Below are positions 16,015 through 24,719 of a DNA stretch of 64,000 nucleotides, piece after piece. The stretch spans positions 310,001-374,000 of the forward strand of contig NZ_FOCL01000004.1 of NCBI RefSeq assembly GCF_900110105.1. The letters run 5' to 3'. The notes under the pieces were generated by a model that was given only the letters and a program-made list of their open reading frames with translations, was not told the DNA's origin and made no database searches. Within the stretch, counting starts at the first letter, position 1; every line of letters begins with the position of its first letter. The stretch comes from Mucilaginibacter gossypiicola. Lineage in GTDB: Bacteria > Bacteroidota > Bacteroidia > Sphingobacteriales > Sphingobacteriaceae. Made by a program: the position numbers and the translations under genes.

Positions 16015-16629
16015 ATGAATTACAATCCTGCTGTGGATGCTTATATAGCTAACTCCGAAAACTTTGCAAAACCCATTCTTGAGCATTGGCGCCGGCTTAT
16101 TCACGAAAATTGCCCGGGTGCTGAAGAAGCGATAAAATGGAGTTTTCCGCATTTTGATTATAAAGGCGATAACATGTGTGTAGTGGCATCCTATAAAAAA
16201 CACTGCTCCTTTACATTTCTGAAAGCCGAACTGATGACAGACTTACGCCTGAAAGCAAACAAGGACTTGAAGCCGATCCAAAGATTTTTGGGGAAGATCA
16301 GTAAAATAGGTGACCTGCCTCCTGACAATGAATTTATAGCAATGCTTAAAGAAGCCATGCAGTTAAACGAAAAAGGCATCAAGATAAAAAGGGACAAACC
16401 GGAATCTGATAAACCCAAGGTATTGGAAACCCCCGATTATCTGCTGGCTGCATTAGTAGCTAACCCCAAAGCAAAGGATGTTTTTGAAAGCAAATCAAAC
16501 TCCTTCCGTAAGGAATATATTATTTGGATAACCGACGCCAAAACTGCCGAAACACGACAAAAAAGAATAAGTGAAGCTTTAGAATGGATAGCCGAGGGAA
16601 AAGGCAGGTTTTGGAAGCATCAAAAATAA
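16015..16629 (+). CDS. DUF1801 / YdeI-OmdA domain protein
   Basis: A 204-residue cytosolic protein in two parts. The first half resembles DUF1801 (EHWRRLIHENCPGAEEAIKW, SFPHFDYKGDNMCVVASYKK). The second half is the OmdA/YdeI module (PDYLLAALVANPKAKDVFES through WITDAKTAETRQKRI), found in proteins once linked to bacteriocin protection. The biochemical role of the family is not settled. It follows an AraC regulator on the same strand. Confidence 0.85.
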   Translation: MNYNPAVDAYIANSENFAKPILEHWRRLIHENCPGAEEAIKWSFPHFDYKGDNMCVVASYKKHCSFTFLKAELMTDLRLKANKDLKPIQRFLGKISKIGDLPPDNEFIAMLKEAMQLNEKGIKIKRDKPESDKPKVLETPDYLLAALVANPKAKDVFESKSNSFRKEYIIWITDAKTAETRQKRISEALEWIAEGKGRFWKHQK

Positions 16630-16653
16630 AGATTCTAAATTTATTATTGCCAG

Positions 16654-16695
16654 AATCTCATTTAGGTGTTCTAACGGGCTCTCTTTACCTCCGCC
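16654..16695 (+). repeat. second copy of the AATCTCATTTA-GTGTTCTAA repeat
   Basis: Matches 14742-14763 at 21 of 22 positions, then diverges but keeps CTCCGC at the same distance. Like the first copy it lies about 30 bases after a stop codon. The 230 bases after it hold only a doubtful 84-codon frame. Confidence 0.45.
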
Positions 16696-16923
16696 AGCAC
16701 ATCTATCAGGTTGGAAAAAGCGAATTGATTAAAGGCAAATACAACAACTACGTGCCTTATCCTAAAAATATGCGGGATGCGAAAGCTTTTGTAGAGCAAT
16801 ATAAAGAATATGCAAAGTTCTCGGAGCGATCATGTTAAACTCCAATGCCCGCTTACTAATGATAGTAAAGGATAAATAGTTATAGCCTCCCGTTTGTAAC
16901 CAAAGTTGAGCTATCTTAGGCAA

Positions 16924-17370
16924 ATGGAAGCGATAATATTTTGCGGTATTCAGGCAACTGGAAAGACTACTTTTTTTAAAGAGAAGTTTTTTAAAACGCA
17001 TATACGTATCTCATTAGATCAGTTAAACACCAGAAATAAAGAACTCAAGTTTATTGAAACCTGTATCCTTACCTTTCACCCTTTTGTAATAGACAATACT
17101 AACCCCTCTCAAGAAGAGAGAGCAAAATATATTGCCATTGCAAAGGCAAATAAGTTTAAAGTGATCGGGTATTATTTTCAATCAAAATTGACCGACGCAT
17201 TAGAACGTAATAGCCTGCGTTTTGGTAAAGAGAAGATTCCTGAAATTGGAATAAAAGGAACTTACAGACGATTGAACCTGCCATCTGTTGACGAGGGGTT
17301 CGACGAACTATATTATGTGACTGCTGAAAATAATACATTCACCGTAAAAGAATGGTCAAATGAAATTTGA
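16924..17370 (+). CDS. P-loop kinase (polynucleotide kinase-like), partner of a Thg1-like protein
   Basis: A 148-residue single-domain P-loop protein. The Walker A motif is GIQATGKT (residues 8-15), followed by a short helix and RISLDQLNTRN, then VIDNTNPSQEERAKYIAIAK, which resembles the D-N-T-N motif of polynucleotide kinases and related small-molecule kinases. GYYFQSKLTDALERNSLR would hold the lid arginines. The start at 16924 (MEAIIFCGI) is used because an upstream ATG adds six residues not needed by the fold. The last 11 bases overlap the Thg1-like gene, so translation is probably coupled. Kinase of a nucleic-acid 5' end is inferred, not shown. Confidence 0.8.
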   Translation: MEAIIFCGIQATGKTTFFKEKFFKTHIRISLDQLNTRNKELKFIETCILTFHPFVIDNTNPSQEERAKYIAIAKANKFKVIGYYFQSKLTDALERNSLRFGKEKIPEIGIKGTYRRLNLPSVDEGFDELYYVTAENNTFTVKEWSNEI

Positions 17371-18136
17371 TGATTTAGATGTTAAAATGAGGGTTTATGA
17401 AACCTCGCAAGATCGTTGTGTTTTACCTGAAATGTACATTGTAGCCAGAATAGATGGACGGGGTTTTACCAGGCTAACTAAAGAAGTTCATCAGTTTGAA
17501 GCCCCATTTGATGAAAAATTCCGCGACCTGATGGTGGAAACGGTAAAGCATCTTATGAACTGCGGTTTCAATGTGATTTACGGTTATACTGAAAGCGATG
17601 AAATATCATTGTTGTTTCATCCTGAAGAAAATCTATTTGGTCGTAAGACCAGAAAGTATATTTCTATTCTGGCAGGCGAAGCCAGTGCTAAATTTTCTTC
17701 TCTTCTTGGAAGTGTAGGGGCTTTTGACTGCCGTATTTCTGAACTTCCAAACAAGAGGTTGGTAGAAGATTATTTCAGATGGCGTAACGAAGATGCGCAT
17801 AGAAATGCGTTGAATGCACATTGCTATTGGCGTTTAAGGCAAGATAATTATACTGTAAATGAAGCTACTTCCAGGATTGAAGGTATGAGTATCGCGGCAA
17901 AGAACGAATTGCTGTTTCAATATGGTGTTAATTTCAATAATACTCCCGCCTGGCAAAAGAGGGGAATAGGCATTTATTGGAAAGATGTGAAAAAAGAAGG
18001 ATTTAATCCCAAAACCAACGAGCATGTTTTGGTTGATAAGCGAGTCCTGCACGTTGATTTAGAGTTGCCAATGCGCGAAGAATACAATAAATTCATATAT
18101 GATTTGTTAGGGAGATATGAGGCTCCTGTCGGATAG
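17360..18136 (+). CDS. Thg1-like 3'-5' RNA polymerase (tRNA-His guanylyltransferase family)
   Basis: A 258-residue member of the Thg1/TLP family, which adds nucleotides to the 5' end of RNA in the 3'-to-5' direction. Palm-domain metal ligands are visible as Asp32 in ARIDGRGFTRL and Asp80-Glu81 in GYTESDEISLLF. Conserved blocks FDCRISELPN (122-131) and YFRWRNEDAHRNALNAHCYW (138-157) follow. Bacterial TLPs usually repair 5'-truncated tRNAs rather than add the G-1 of tRNA-His, which most bacteria encode. The gene overlaps the upstream kinase gene by 11 bases (ATGAAATTTGA). Length is typical. Confidence 0.92.
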   Translation: MKFDDLDVKMRVYETSQDRCVLPEMYIVARIDGRGFTRLTKEVHQFEAPFDEKFRDLMVETVKHLMNCGFNVIYGYTESDEISLLFHPEENLFGRKTRKYISILAGEASAKFSSLLGSVGAFDCRISELPNKRLVEDYFRWRNEDAHRNALNAHCYWRLRQDNYTVNEATSRIEGMSIAAKNELLFQYGVNFNNTPAWQKRGIGIYWKDVKKEGFNPKTNEHVLVDKRVLHVDLELPMREEYNKFIYDLLGRYEAPVG

Positions 18137-18209
18137 AGTTTACATAATTCTTCACACGATCCTAAGGGAACAAAATATTTGAATGCGCATTTTTTTCTAA
18201 TTTAGTGCC

Positions 18210-18587
18210 GTGAAACGATTATCAGCGATTTTACTTATTCTGTTTTACTCAGTATCTGTTTTTGGGTTTACCATAAACAGGCTTTACTGTTGCGGTAAAC
18301 TGGCTGATGTATCGCTATCTGCCGCCGCTGTGTGCAAAATGGAGCATAAGACCGGCGATTTATCCTGCTGTAAAAGTGTTAAGACAACGCTCAAGGTAAA
18401 GGATAACCACGTTGCAGCCCGTACAGAACAGTCGCTCAAAAATACCTTTGCAATTGTTACCCCGGTGTTTTTTCTTCCCGCTTCTTCGGAAGGAGTAATA
18501 CAGAGTGCTTGGCATGCTTACAACAGCAAGGCACCGCCCTGCAGGCAACGGCTGCTTTATATCCTTTACGCCAACTACAGAATTTGA
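18210..18587 (+). CDS. HYC_CC_PP family exported protein
   Basis: A 125-residue protein starting at GTG (KRLSAILLILFYSVSVFGF signal segment). The family's landmarks are present: LYCCG near residue 27, a second LSCCKS pair near 50, and KAPP near the C-terminus. Members occur only in Bacteroidetes, often beside copper or other metal-efflux and TonB genes; the paired cysteines suggest metal binding, but function is unproven. It heads a run of three small exported proteins, the last of which is a heavy-metal-binding domain protein. Confidence 0.8.
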   Translation: MKRLSAILLILFYSVSVFGFTINRLYCCGKLADVSLSAAAVCKMEHKTGDLSCCKSVKTTLKVKDNHVAARTEQSLKNTFAIVTPVFFLPASSEGVIQSAWHAYNSKAPPCRQRLLYILYANYRI

Positions 18588-18724
18588 CTCCTTCCCGTAT
18601 TTTCCGCCGTATTGCCTGACTGGTTCTTGCCAATCATTATTCAGGCGATTTTCTCATTAATCAATTTTTTTACTGCTTTATTGCCGGGTGATTTTCGGCA
18701 ATGAGCATCAACATATTTTCGAAA

Positions 18725-19153
18725 ATGAAAACTATCAAATTTTTAATCGTTTTGTTTGGCCTGTTCATTTCAGCATCATTGGTTCAGGCAAAATGTTTTA
18801 GTGCTAAAAATATTTCTTCTGTACAGGATTTGCCGGTGGCTATAAAAAATGCCCGCGTATCCGATTATAAAATACTTGACAACGGCCCGATCATTATTTA
18901 TGAACGCAGTCGCCCGGGTGATAAACTCAATCTTTTTAAACCGATTATTACTCACTATTTTAGCGTAAAGGGAACAGACAAAGTTTACCTGCTTACCCTG
19001 GATAATTTGAAAAAGATATACCGCAGCAGTCCTCATTTTGATGTGTTGGATACCCGTTTTAAAACAGATAGGGACCTGTTGGCTTACGATGGTATACACA
19101 AACAATATAGTGTCAATTACTACTTGTCGAAGGTAGATGCTGCTCAACTTTAA
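18725..19153 (+). CDS. small exported protein of unknown function
   Basis: A 142-residue protein with a signal peptide (MKTIKFLIVLFGLFISASLV, cleavage near VQA-KCF). An ATG eight codons upstream is possible but would spoil the signal peptide N-region. The mature part contains DKVYLLTLDNLKKIYRSSPH and a Tyr-rich end; I recognise no motif. The gene lies 40 bases before a heavy-metal-binding-domain protein, hinting at a role in metal stress. Confidence 0.7.
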   Translation: MKTIKFLIVLFGLFISASLVQAKCFSAKNISSVQDLPVAIKNARVSDYKILDNGPIIIYERSRPGDKLNLFKPIITHYFSVKGTDKVYLLTLDNLKKIYRSSPHFDVLDTRFKTDRDLLAYDGIHKQYSVNYYLSKVDAAQL

Positions 19154-19193
19154 AATTTGCAATTAATCATCAAATCCATAACAAATCAAACTC

Positions 19194-19445
19194 ATGAAAA
19201 AAGTAATGTTAATGGCTGTTGCCATCCTTTTCTCAGTTACCGGCGCGTTTGCCGCCCATAGCGGCAGGATGTTGCCTGATACTGCCAAAACCAAAAAGGT
19301 TAAGCCGGCAAAAGTGCAATATACCTGTACCATGCATCCCGAAGTGTTAAGCGACAAACCCGGTAAATGCCCTAAATGCGGCATGACCCTGGTTAAAAAG
19401 GAATCTGCAAAAAAGAAAGCAGATACCATGAAGATGAAAATGTAA
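19194..19445 (+). CDS. exported heavy-metal-binding domain protein
   Basis: An 83-residue protein with a signal peptide (hydrophobic 4-17, cleavage near FAA-HSG). It carries one copy of the short heavy-metal-binding domain, YTCTMHPEVLSDKPGKCPKC, ending GMTLVKK. This module (Cys, Met-His, Cys-x-x-Cys) also occurs in CusB-type efflux adaptors and P-type ATPases. The Lys- and Met-rich tail (KKKADTMKMKM) may add soft-metal ligands. A clear terminator follows, ending the small-protein group. Confidence 0.88.
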   Translation: MKKVMLMAVAILFSVTGAFAAHSGRMLPDTAKTKKVKPAKVQYTCTMHPEVLSDKPGKCPKCGMTLVKKESAKKKADTMKMKM

Positions 19446-19500
19446 ATGAGCTAAGCCCGGAGCAATTGCTCTCAATCAATAGCTTAAATTTAAATAAAAA

Positions 19501-19534
19501 AGCGCCCTGAAATTTCTTTTAGGGCGCTTTTTTT
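19501..19534 (+). terminator. intrinsic terminator of the metal-associated group
   Basis: AGCGCCCT (19501-19508) pairs with AGGGCGCT (19521-19528), extended by A/T pairs and followed by a T-run. Confidence 0.9.
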
Positions 19535-19743
19535 ATTAAACGGACTTCTGTAATCGCCGGTACCGCAATATTACCTCAAAAATGCCTGTCGGCTGTAAAT
19601 TGTTTTACCGGGCAAGCTTTTACCGCCCTATGAAACACAAAGCTTTATGGCCGGTATCATCTGCGTTAAAACCCCGGCACTTATCTACTTCCAGTCCTGT
19701 ATGTGAAAGCTGCACCGGCAATCCGGACAATTATTTAAAAAAG

Positions 19744-19774
19744 TTTGTTTGTGTTTAAAAAGTTTCTACTTTTA
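19744..19774 (+). promoter_or_regulatory. promoter of the first SusC/SusD operon
   Basis: TTTG (19744-19747) and TACTTTTA (19767-19774, one base off TAnnTTTG) with a 19-base spacer. The predicted start point coincides with the left edge of the TAGACCA operator. The same arrangement recurs at 27356-27386. Confidence 0.65.
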
Positions 19775-19781
19775 TAAAATA

Positions 19782-19800
19782 ATAGACCAGAATAGACCAA
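19782..19800 (+). promoter_or_regulatory. TAGACCA direct-repeat operator, site 1
   Basis: ATAGACCAGAATAGACCAA contains two TAGACCA units spaced ten bases apart, one DNA turn. The identical 19 bases are found at 27391-27409, upstream of the other operon of the locus. TAGACCA is half of the TGGTCTAGACCA palindrome bound by NagR/DasR-type GntR regulators. The GntR protein at 24720-25730 is the likely binder. Confidence 0.75.
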
Positions 19801-19818
19801 TAAAATCAAAATTGAATT

Positions 19819-22800
19819 ATGAAAAGAAAAGTACCTAAAAAACTGGGGCTTGTTATGTTTTGCTGTGTCATGTTATGCAGTATTCAGCAAGCATTTTCCC
19901 AACAGCTTAAATCAATTTCGGGGCGGGTAAAGGATGAACAGGGTTTACCCATGCCATCGGTAAGCGTCAGTTTAGTAGGAACCTCGCAAGGAACCACAAC
20001 CAATGCCGATGGGGTTTACAAGATCAGCGTACCCGAAAACGCTACGCTGTTATTTTCCTTTCTCGGTTATGAAAAGCAAACTATAAAGGTTACTGCTAAC
20101 TGGAATGGAAATGTATCAATGTTGCCCGATAAAAAGGCGAAAGACCTGAACGAGGTTGTTGTGGTGGCTTACGGCACGCAAAAAAAAGCCAACTTAACCG
20201 GTTCGGTAGCTGCAATAGGGGCAAAGGAACTTCAGGACAGGCCGGTTACCAACCTTAATGATGCCTTGCAGGGCACCATGGCCGGCGTTACTGTCACAAC
20301 AACCGGCGGGCAGCCCGGCACAACCGGTAATATTAATGTTCGTGGTATCGGGACATTGAACAATAGTAACCCAATGGTTGTAGTAGACGGAATTATCGGC
20401 AGTTTATCGGATGTAAACCCTAATGATGTGCAGTCTGTTTCGGTATTGAAGGATGCGGCTTCCGCTGCAATTTATGGCTCAAGGGCTGCCAACGGTGTTA
20501 TACTGATTACCACTAAGCGCGGTAAAAGTGGTAAGATGCAGGTAAATTATACAGGTTATGCCGGTAAGCAAAAAGCAACAAACCTGCCCGACTTTCTACC
20601 CTCATGGCAGGCGGCCACCTTGTACAATCAGGCCCTGGCAAACGAAGGGCAGGTACCTTACTGGACAGCTGAGGATATCACCCTGTTTAAAAATCAAACC
20701 GATCCTGATACGCACCCCAATACCAATTGGCAGGGTTTCCTTTATAAAGGCAGTGGTTTTCAACAAAACCATGCTGTGAACATCAGCGGCGGGGACGAGA
20801 AAACTCAATATGCTTTTTCCTTAGGCTATTTTCAACAGGATGGTATTATCCAGAAATCAACTTTCAAAAGGTATTCCACCCGTATGAATATCAATTCGGC
20901 CATAACAAAGAATTTTAGCGTTAATGCTAATCTCTCGTTTTTATATGCGCCAACCCAGGCACCGGATGGTTTAGGCGGTGGCGACATCGGTGGTATTATC
21001 GGAACAACAGCTGCCATGAACAGCACTGTGGTAAACCAGTACAAAAACGGTGTATATAACTATTTATCGTTCGGTAACCCTATTGCATGGCTCAATTCGC
21101 CGGGTTACAACAATAATCAGAATACGCTTTTTACAGGCAATGTAGGGGCCGATTGGGAGCTTGTTAAAGGATTACATTTCAGGCCATCATTTGCATACCG
21201 GTATAATGCAAACCCTGCACAGGAGTTTAAGCCTGCCGATGTTTACTACGATCCCAAAAATCCTTCAACAGTACAGACAACTATCAGCCAAAGCTCATTG
21301 GCCAACGCTAATGTTGTGAATAGTTATTATAACCTGCAGGGCCTTTTGGAATATGACAGGCATTTTGGAAAGCATGCTATAGATATATTGGCGGGTGCTT
21401 CGCAGGAGCTTACCAATTATCAGTACCTATATGCCTACCGTCAAAACTTCCTGAACAGTTCGCTGTCGCAAATCAATGCGGCGCCATCGTTAGGGCAACA
21501 GAATGCCGGTACAGCCAGTCAGCTGGCATTGGTTTCATATTTTGGCCGTGCCAGGTATTCATATGATGATAAGTATTTACTGGAGGCCAATATTCGAGAT
21601 GATGGTTCTTCCCGTTTTGCAGCGGGACATCAATGGGGTGTATTCCCGTCTTTCTCTGCCGGCTGGAATATATCTAAAGAGCCCTTTTTCGAATCGCTAT
21701 CAAATACAATACCCCTGCTTAAGTTAAGGGGCTCATGGGGCAAACTGGGTAATCAAACGCTGGTAAACACCAACACGGGTAATCAAACGCTGGTAAGTTT
21801 GGGGGGCTTAAATATCATAAGCCCTTATCCTGCTATTTCGGTTATTTCGGGCGGACAAAATTATTCGTTCAACCAAACGCTGGCACCGGGTATTGCACTT
21901 AATAATGGCGCAAATCCGCTTATCACCTGGGAAAAATCAACCACTACAGATGTAGGCTTTGATATGGAACTGCTGAACAGCAAGTTGAGCTTCACTGCCG
22001 ATTACTTTGTTAAAAACACCAACGATATCCTTTTACAATTACCGGCCAGTAATGTTTACGGCTTTACTACACCTTACCAAAACGCAGGTGCCGTACGTAA
22101 CAAAGGCTGGGAATTTGCCGCTGCATATCGCGACAAGATCGGTGCCGTTTCTTACAATATCGCCATAAACGCCTCATTCATCACCAATAAGATAACTGAC
22201 TTGGCTGGTACTGGTTCTATCTCAAGCGGCCTGGTTGTGGGTGAGCCTATCAAAGCATTTTACGGATATCAGGTTGAAGGTATTTTCCAGACACAACAAC
22301 AGGTAGATCAGCATGCTAAACAAAGTGGCGGCGTTATAGGCCCGGGTGATCTGATGTATAAAGATATCAGCGGACCAAACGGTAAACCTGATGGTGTTAT
22401 TGATGGCAACGACCGTGTATACCTTGGTACACCCTTCCCTAAAACAGCATTTGGCTTTACGCTTGGCGCAGGTTGGAAAGGTTTCAACGTAAGTGGCTTT
22501 TTCCAGGGGGCTTTGGGTGTTAAAAACTACGTTCAGGGTTTTGAATTGGGTTCATTGCAGCAGGCAAACATTGGCAACCCAACCAGTGCCCTGCTTGATG
22601 CCTGGACACCATCCAACACATCAGCTACCTTCCCAAGGTTATGGTCAACCTATTCACAAAATAATCCGCAAAGCTTTGTATCCTCATTTTGGGTGCGAAA
22701 TGCATCATACCTAAGGTTAAAGAATTTACTGGTGAGCTATAATTTGCCTGCCAAATCGCTTGAACGTTTAGGTGTAAAAGGTGTAAGGATTTATTACAGC

Positions 22801-22929
22801 GGACAGAATATCCTGACGTTCACCAGTTTCTATAAATGGGTGGATCCCGAAACCAGCGCCGGAAACAATGCCTATGGCTCTTATCCGCAGCTGAAAACAA
22901 ATACGCTTGGCCTGGAGGTAACATTCTAA
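19819..22929 (+). CDS. SusC/RagA-family TonB-linked outer-membrane transporter
   Basis: A 1036-residue outer-membrane importer. It has a signal peptide (to about residue 27, FSQ), a carboxypeptidase-regulatory-like domain (SGRVKDEQGLPMPSVSVSLV), a TonB-box region (LNEVVVVAYGTQKKANLTGS), the plug (GTMAGVTVTTTGG, VVVDGI, SVLKDAASAAIYGSRAANGV), then a 22-stranded barrel ending in LGLEVTF with a terminal aromatic residue. It works with the SusD lipoprotein encoded 18 bases downstream to take up a glycan or oligosaccharide. Control by the neighbouring GntR protein through the operator before the gene is inferred. Confidence 0.95.
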   Translation: MKRKVPKKLGLVMFCCVMLCSIQQAFSQQLKSISGRVKDEQGLPMPSVSVSLVGTSQGTTTNADGVYKISVPENATLLFSFLGYEKQTIKVTANWNGNVSMLPDKKAKDLNEVVVVAYGTQKKANLTGSVAAIGAKELQDRPVTNLNDALQGTMAGVTVTTTGGQPGTTGNINVRGIGTLNNSNPMVVVDGIIGSLSDVNPNDVQSVSVLKDAASAAIYGSRAANGVILITTKRGKSGKMQVNYTGYAGKQKATNLPDFLPSWQAATLYNQALANEGQVPYWTAEDITLFKNQTDPDTHPNTNWQGFLYKGSGFQQNHAVNISGGDEKTQYAFSLGYFQQDGIIQKSTFKRYSTRMNINSAITKNFSVNANLSFLYAPTQAPDGLGGGDIGGIIGTTAAMNSTVVNQYKNGVYNYLSFGNPIAWLNSPGYNNNQNTLFTGNVGADWELVKGLHFRPSFAYRYNANPAQEFKPADVYYDPKNPSTVQTTISQSSLANANVVNSYYNLQGLLEYDRHFGKHAIDILAGASQELTNYQYLYAYRQNFLNSSLSQINAAPSLGQQNAGTASQLALVSYFGRARYSYDDKYLLEANIRDDGSSRFAAGHQWGVFPSFSAGWNISKEPFFESLSNTIPLLKLRGSWGKLGNQTLVNTNTGNQTLVSLGGLNIISPYPAISVISGGQNYSFNQTLAPGIALNNGANPLITWEKSTTTDVGFDMELLNSKLSFTADYFVKNTNDILLQLPASNVYGFTTPYQNAGAVRNKGWEFAAAYRDKIGAVSYNIAINASFITNKITDLAGTGSISSGLVVGEPIKAFYGYQVEGIFQTQQQVDQHAKQSGGVIGPGDLMYKDISGPNGKPDGVIDGNDRVYLGTPFPKTAFGFTLGAGWKGFNVSGFFQGALGVKNYVQGFELGSLQQANIGNPTSALLDAWTPSNTSATFPRLWSTYSQNNPQSFVSSFWVRNASYLRLKNLLVSYNLPAKSLERLGVKGVRIYYSGQNILTFTSFYKWVDPETSAGNNAYGSYPQLKTNTLGLEVTF

Positions 22930-22947
22930 TTATTAAAGAAATCGTCG

Positions 22948-24570
22948 ATGAAAAAATTAATCATAACCACAATTATTTTAGGCTCACTGGCAGCATCCGG
23001 ATGCCGAAAGAGTTTCCTGGACAGGGCTCCTTTAGATTCCTATACCAATAATGTACTTTGGAAGTCCTCTAATGATGCTATTGCTGCCTTAAATGGCTGT
23101 TACTCCAAATGGGGCGGCAGCAATAACGGCTATTACGGGGTTTTTGCCGATAATAACTCTGATAACACGTTCGATCAGTTTCCCTGGGAAAACTGGCTGT
23201 CCCTGTCTGCAGGTATAGCAACACCAACTAATACCGGCTATTCCAAATGGAACTACAGCTGTATCCAAACCTGCAACTGGTTTTTAGACAATGTTAGTGC
23301 TACCAATATGGACGCAACGCTAAAAGCCAGGCTGATAGCTGAAGCCCGCTTTTTAAGGGCCTATGAGTATTTTACGCTCAGCCAGTTATATGGAGCAGTG
23401 CCTCTGGTTGAACATAATATTACGCCTGATGAAGCTAATAAGGTAACACAATCAACCAAGGCTGATGTTGTTGCTTATATATTGAAAGAGCTTACTGCAA
23501 TTGCACCTGATCTTCCGGTTAAATATTCTGGTTCGGATGTTGGCCGTATAACCAGCGGCGCAGCCATCGCTTTAAAGGCAAGGATAGAACTATTCAATAA
23601 AATGTATCCGGAGTGTATTGCCGATTGTCAGAAACTAATGGCGCCGCCTTATAGCTATACTATATATCCAAGCTATGTTGATTTGTTCCGTCAGCCTTTT
23701 GCTGATAATCAGGAGGTGATCCTCGACGTTCAGTTTAAAGCAAGCGACAACAATTTTGGATGGGCCAGAAACATGACCATTAACTCATTGGGCGGATATA
23801 ACTCAATAGCGCCAACCCAAAGCCTGGTTGATGCCTATGAAACAACAAACGGTAAAACTATTGACGATGCTGCATCAGGATATGATGCAACACAGCCTTA
23901 CAAAAACAGGGACCCAAGGCTTACCGCAACCGTATTTTATCCGGGTACACAATACAGCAGTAAATTACCCTACGGATCATACTACGATCCAATTTCAAGC
24001 AGTCCTAAAACTTTAGATCATTGGGGCGATAACAACTGTAGTCCTTCAGCATATGGTTTGCGGAAATACACCCCGGTAATTGCCGATTTTCCTAATATGG
24101 ATCAGGTAGGTATGGATGTTATCCTGATCCGTTATGCCGAAATAAAACTGATGGATGCTGAAGCTAAGATTGAAAGCAATAAAATTGATGCTACGGTGTA
24201 TGATGATATCAACTCGGTAAGGAAACGCCCGGATGTAAATATGCCCGCTGTTGATCAATCAAAATACAACGATCAGGCAAGTTTGCGTACATTGTTGCGC
24301 CGGGAACGTAGGGTAGAGCTTGCTGTTGAAGGGCTTCGCTGGTTTGATATTCAGCGCTGGCAGATCGGTGCCCAGGTAATGAACGGGCAAGTTACCGGCA
24401 GCTTGCTGGGTACTGTAAACCAAACCAATGGTGCAACTACCCTTACACCGGGAACAACCATTAAAGTAGGCACGCCGCGTGTATTTGATGCGGCCAAAAA
24501 TTACCTGTGGCCAATACCGCAAACAGAGATTGACCTCAATAAAAACCTGAAACAAAATCCGGGTTATTAA
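22948..24570 (+). CDS. SusD/RagB-family nutrient-binding lipoprotein
   Basis: A 540-residue surface lipoprotein: signal peptide with lipobox LAASGC (Cys19), then the SusD-like helical repeat fold. Landmarks are FLDRAPLDSYTNN near the N-terminus, EARFLRAYEYFTLSQLYGAVPLV in the TPR region, RRERRVELAVEGLRWFDIQRW, and the C-terminal LWPIPQTEIDLNKNLKQNPG signature. It forms the lid of the SusC channel and binds the substrate. A terminator hairpin follows the stop. Confidence 0.95.
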   Translation: MKKLIITTIILGSLAASGCRKSFLDRAPLDSYTNNVLWKSSNDAIAALNGCYSKWGGSNNGYYGVFADNNSDNTFDQFPWENWLSLSAGIATPTNTGYSKWNYSCIQTCNWFLDNVSATNMDATLKARLIAEARFLRAYEYFTLSQLYGAVPLVEHNITPDEANKVTQSTKADVVAYILKELTAIAPDLPVKYSGSDVGRITSGAAIALKARIELFNKMYPECIADCQKLMAPPYSYTIYPSYVDLFRQPFADNQEVILDVQFKASDNNFGWARNMTINSLGGYNSIAPTQSLVDAYETTNGKTIDDAASGYDATQPYKNRDPRLTATVFYPGTQYSSKLPYGSYYDPISSSPKTLDHWGDNNCSPSAYGLRKYTPVIADFPNMDQVGMDVILIRYAEIKLMDAEAKIESNKIDATVYDDINSVRKRPDVNMPAVDQSKYNDQASLRTLLRRERRVELAVEGLRWFDIQRWQIGAQVMNGQVTGSLLGTVNQTNGATTLTPGTTIKVGTPRVFDAAKNYLWPIPQTEIDLNKNLKQNPGY

Positions 24571-24578
24571 TTAAAATT

Positions 24579-24616
24579 AAAGCTTGTTTAGCAGCGTAGT
24601 TGCTAAACAAGCTTTT
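24579..24616 (+). terminator. terminator after the first SusD gene
   Basis: AAAGCTTGTTTAGCA (24579-24593) pairs with TGCTAAACAAGCTTT (24601-24615), a perfect 15-bp stem with a short T-run. It separates SusCD from the regulator gene. Confidence 0.8.
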
Positions 24617-24719
24617 CAAATGCCAAAGAGATTTAAAACAACCTGGCTTTTGATATTAAAGAAAAAGAGCAGTAAGCTTGCTGCCTTTTTTCTTACTTTG
24701 GCTAAAATGTACCGGTATA

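Noticed and set aside
16584..16838. 84-codon plus-strand frame overlapping the end of the YdeI-like gene
   Set aside because: It starts inside another gene in a different frame, spans the 16654-16695 repeat, and has no recognisable domain. The last 35 residues look protein-like and could be a gene remnant, but I cannot support it.
17360..18136. Canonical tRNA-His guanylyltransferase function
   Set aside because: The family match is firm, but most bacteria encode the G-1 of tRNA-His and use TLPs for repair, so the strict tRNA-His role is not assigned.
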